Below, one piece after another: positions 5,923 to 6,933 of a stretch of DNA of 6,933 nt (positions are counted from its first letter, which is position 1; each line of letters starts with the position of its first letter). The position numbers were made by a program, and so were the translations under genes. The stretch spans positions 1 through 6,933 of the forward strand of contig DAOVOB010000056.1 in assembly GCA_030629925.1 (NCBI GenBank), in the 5' to 3' direction. The notes below the pieces were generated by a model that worked only from the letters and a program-made list of their open reading frames with translations, searched no databases and was not told where the DNA came from. Origin of the DNA: Fidelibacterota bacterium (GTDB lineage Bacteria; Fidelibacterota; Fidelibacteria; Fidelibacterales; Fidelibacteraceae).

Positions 5923-6546
5923 TTACTCTATTATATTTACGATTACCTTCGCATGGCGAAGTACTTTTTTATCTATCATATATCCTTTTTCAAATTCTTC
6001 AAGGATAATATTATCTTTTTCATCTTCAACTGCACGAGTCAGCATGGCATCATGTTTCTCGGGATCAAATTTTTCTCCCACAACATTAAAGGGGCTGACC
6101 TTATAGTTTTCAAGATAGCTTAATAATTTACTTCGGATCATTGAGAATCCTTCAGAGATCTCGCTATCTTTATCATGATGTTGTAAAGCACGGTCAATAT
6201 CATCAATAACAGGCAAAAGATTTGCCAGCATACTGTCCTTATATAATTCTTTAGAGCGTTGTTGATCTTTATTTATGCGTTTTTTATAATTTTCAAATTC
6301 TGCAGCCAATAAAAGAAAATTATCCTGAACTTCTTTTGTATTTGCTTGAAGATCTGCATTTTCAACGATCAGTTTATCAATTTCTTTAGAACTTAAAGCA
6401 GACTTCTTAGGTGAAGCCTTTTTCCCGGCTTTTGGGTCTGATTTTGCTTTGTTTTCTTTGACGGTGTTCGTTTTCTTTACTTTTGCGGGCTCCTTGGGAG
6501 AACTTGCTTTCTCCTTAGGATCTTTTTTTGATTTTTCGTCTGTCAT
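5923..6546 (-). CDS. grpE: Nucleotide exchange factor GrpE
   Basis: GrpE releases ADP from DnaK and so resets the DnaK-DnaJ folding cycle. The protein is 207 residues from the chosen ATG at 6546. Residues 1-50 are a disordered, lysine-rich stretch (repeated K, P, S and A). A long coiled-coil dimerisation helix covers about 53-105 (EIDKLIVENADL, AAEFENYKKRINK), then the four-helix part with LLPVIDDIDRAL (110-121). The C-terminal beta domain carries the family signature: KFDPEKHDAML (159-169) and EEFEKGYMIDKKVLRHAKVIV (183-203). An in-frame TTG at 6576 would add 10 residues but is less likely than the ATG. It is the first gene of the operon. I found no CIRCE element upstream, so HrcA control is not supported by the visible sequence. 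Confidence 0.97.
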   Translation of the reverse strand: MTDEKSKKDPKEKASSPKEPAKVKKTNTVKENKAKSDPKAGKKASPKKSALSSKEIDKLIVENADLQANTKEVQDNFLLLAAEFENYKKRINKDQQRSKELYKDSMLANLLPVIDDIDRALQHHDKDSEISEGFSMIRSKLLSYLENYKVSPFNVVGEKFDPEKHDAMLTRAVEDEKDNIILEEFEKGYMIDKKVLRHAKVIVNIIE

Positions 6547-6555
6547 TCTTTCATT

Positions 6556-6562
6556 CTCCTTT
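6556..6562 (-). promoter_or_regulatory. Ribosome binding site that sets the grpE start
   Basis: AAAGGAG lies 9 nt before the ATG at 6546. If translation began at the TTG at 6576 this site would be inside the coding region, so it favours the shorter 207-residue GrpE. Confidence 0.7.
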
Positions 6563-6603
6563 GTGTGACGATTCAACCCTTCCCTTGCCCCGCAAAGATA
6601 ATA

Positions 6604-6632
6604 AATTTACATAAAATAACTAATCTTTTCAA
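6604..6632 (-). promoter_or_regulatory. Candidate promoter of the grpE-dnaJ-...-rsmD operon
   Basis: On the minus strand TTGAAA (6632-6627) is followed after 17 nt by TAAATT (6609-6604). Transcription would start near 6597, leaving a leader of about 50 nt. Just downstream, TATCTTTG (6600-6593) matches the TAnnTTTG element of Bacteroidota primary-sigma promoters and is an alternative -7 box, though I see no matching TTTG about 19 nt further upstream. No heat-shock operator is visible. Confidence 0.5.
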
Positions 6633-6643
6633 GTAATAATCAT

Positions 6644-6678
6644 ACAGAGACGAGAAGCTGGAAGCTACTAATCGAAGA
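6644..6678. repeat. Short heptamer-periodic repeat in the right flank
   Basis: ACAGAGA, CGAGAAG, CTGGAAG, CTACTAA, TCGAAGA read as consecutive 7-mers, and GAAGCT recurs exactly 7 bases apart (6654 and 6661). The composition resembles the AAGAGAC/AAGTAAT units at 1016-1029. It lies just upstream of the grpE promoter. Short and degenerate, so the match is suggestive only. Confidence 0.4.
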
Positions 6679-6716
6679 AAACAATATTCTTTTCTTCTAT
6701 CATAAATAATTTTCTA

Positions 6717-6895
6717 TGTCATTTCGAACAGTCTACGTCCCGAATGTTCGGAACTTCGCCCGTCAGGCCAAGTGGAGCTTGTTCTCCGTTTCGCCTGCTC
6801 TTCGTAGCCTTCTTGACCAGCGTAGCCTTCTTGTCATCCATAGCCTTGGCGTAGGATGAGGCGAAGTTGGTGGCGTAGAAGAGGTCGAGATCACA
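6717..6895. repeat. Foldback (MITE-like) element with imperfect terminal inverted repeats
   Basis: The left end TGTCATTTCGAAC...TCTACG (6717-6737) and the reverse complement of the right end, TGTGATCTCGACC...TCTACG (6895-6874), match at most positions apart from scattered mismatches and one 1-nt gap. An inner perfect 9-bp pair, AACTTCGCC (6752-6760) and GGCGAAGTT (6860-6868), supports a hairpin of the whole 179 bp. It has no open reading frame of note. The end motif TGTCATTTCGAAC resembles common intergenic repeats of Bacteroidota-type genomes. It could be a non-autonomous mobile element or a composite of REP units; no clear target-site duplication is visible. Confidence 0.5.
6803..6856. repeat. 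Three tandem 18-bp units beginning CGTAGCCTT
   Basis: Units start at 6803, 6821 and 6839. The first two share their first 13 bases (CGTAGCCTTCTTG). The third, CATAGCCTTGGCGTAGGA, diverges but carries TAGCCTTGGCGTAG, identical over 14 bases to 862-875 in the other flank. They lie inside the foldback element at 6717-6895. Confidence 0.6.
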
Positions 6896-6933
6896 GTAAA
6901 TTATTCTTTTTGCGATGCGAATAATTCCATTCC

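Larger units (their letters stand above)
6547..6933. other. Gene-free leader and repeat region upstream of grpE
   Basis: No coding frame is credible. The part next to grpE contains its ribosome binding site and promoter candidate; the stretch 6679-6716 is AT-rich without recognisable signals; the remainder to 6895 is the foldback element with tandem units. Positions 6896-6933 show nothing I can assign, and the next gene upstream is outside the window. Confidence 0.7.

Noticed and set aside
6547..6576. Longer GrpE beginning at TTG 6576
   Set aside because: The ATG at 6546 has AAAGGAG 9 nt upstream; the extra 10 residues include that site and look like leader sequence.
6547..6660. CIRCE (HrcA) operator before grpE
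   Set aside because: Neither TTAGCACTC nor its inverted partner GAGTGCTAA is present in the leader or promoter region.
6803..6856. Possible CRISPR array
   Set aside because: Units are only 18 bp, contiguous without spacers, and diverge by the third copy; no cas gene nearby.

Overview
This 6.9-kb window of AT-rich bacterial DNA carries eight genes, all on the minus strand. Seven form one compact block (6546 down to 1081). The eighth, a partial gene, starts at 676 and runs off the left edge. The GrpE/DnaJ pair, diderm-type envelope proteins, a lipoprotein M16 protease and the intergenic repeat style suggest a Gram-negative-type bacterium of the Fibrobacterota-Chlorobiota-Bacteroidota superphylum, possibly Cloacimonadota or a relative. 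That placement is from general impression, not from a marker comparison.

Gene order in the direction of transcription: grpE and dnaJ (nucleotide exchange factor and co-chaperone of DnaK); a membrane-anchored ComEA-like helix-hairpin-helix protein; an unrecognised 254-residue single-pass membrane protein; a PilM-like protein with probable actin fold; a bitopic protein with a PilN-type 'INLL' start and apparently tandem PilN-like and PilO-like domains; and rsmD (16S rRNA guanine-N2 methyltransferase). Junctions are 16 nt or shorter, and the last is a TAATG stop/start overlap, so the block is very probably one transcript from a promoter just upstream of grpE.

The middle of the operon looks like a divergent inner-membrane assembly platform of a type IV pilus or type II secretion machine, linked to a DNA-binding ComEA-like protein and framed by housekeeping genes. 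That would fit a DNA-uptake or pilus role. This link is inferred from architecture and motifs and is the most interesting biological content of the window.

The two gene-free flanks (677-1080 and 6547-6933) are rich in repeats: perfect palindromes, REP-like hairpins sharing the core TAGCCTTGGCG, a degenerate array with 7-base periodicity, three 18-bp tandem units, and a roughly 179-bp foldback element with imperfect terminal inverted repeats. Two promoter candidates, before grpE and before the M16 gene, share the layout TTGAAA-17-TAAATW. I saw no tRNA, rRNA, CRISPR array, phage gene or transposase.
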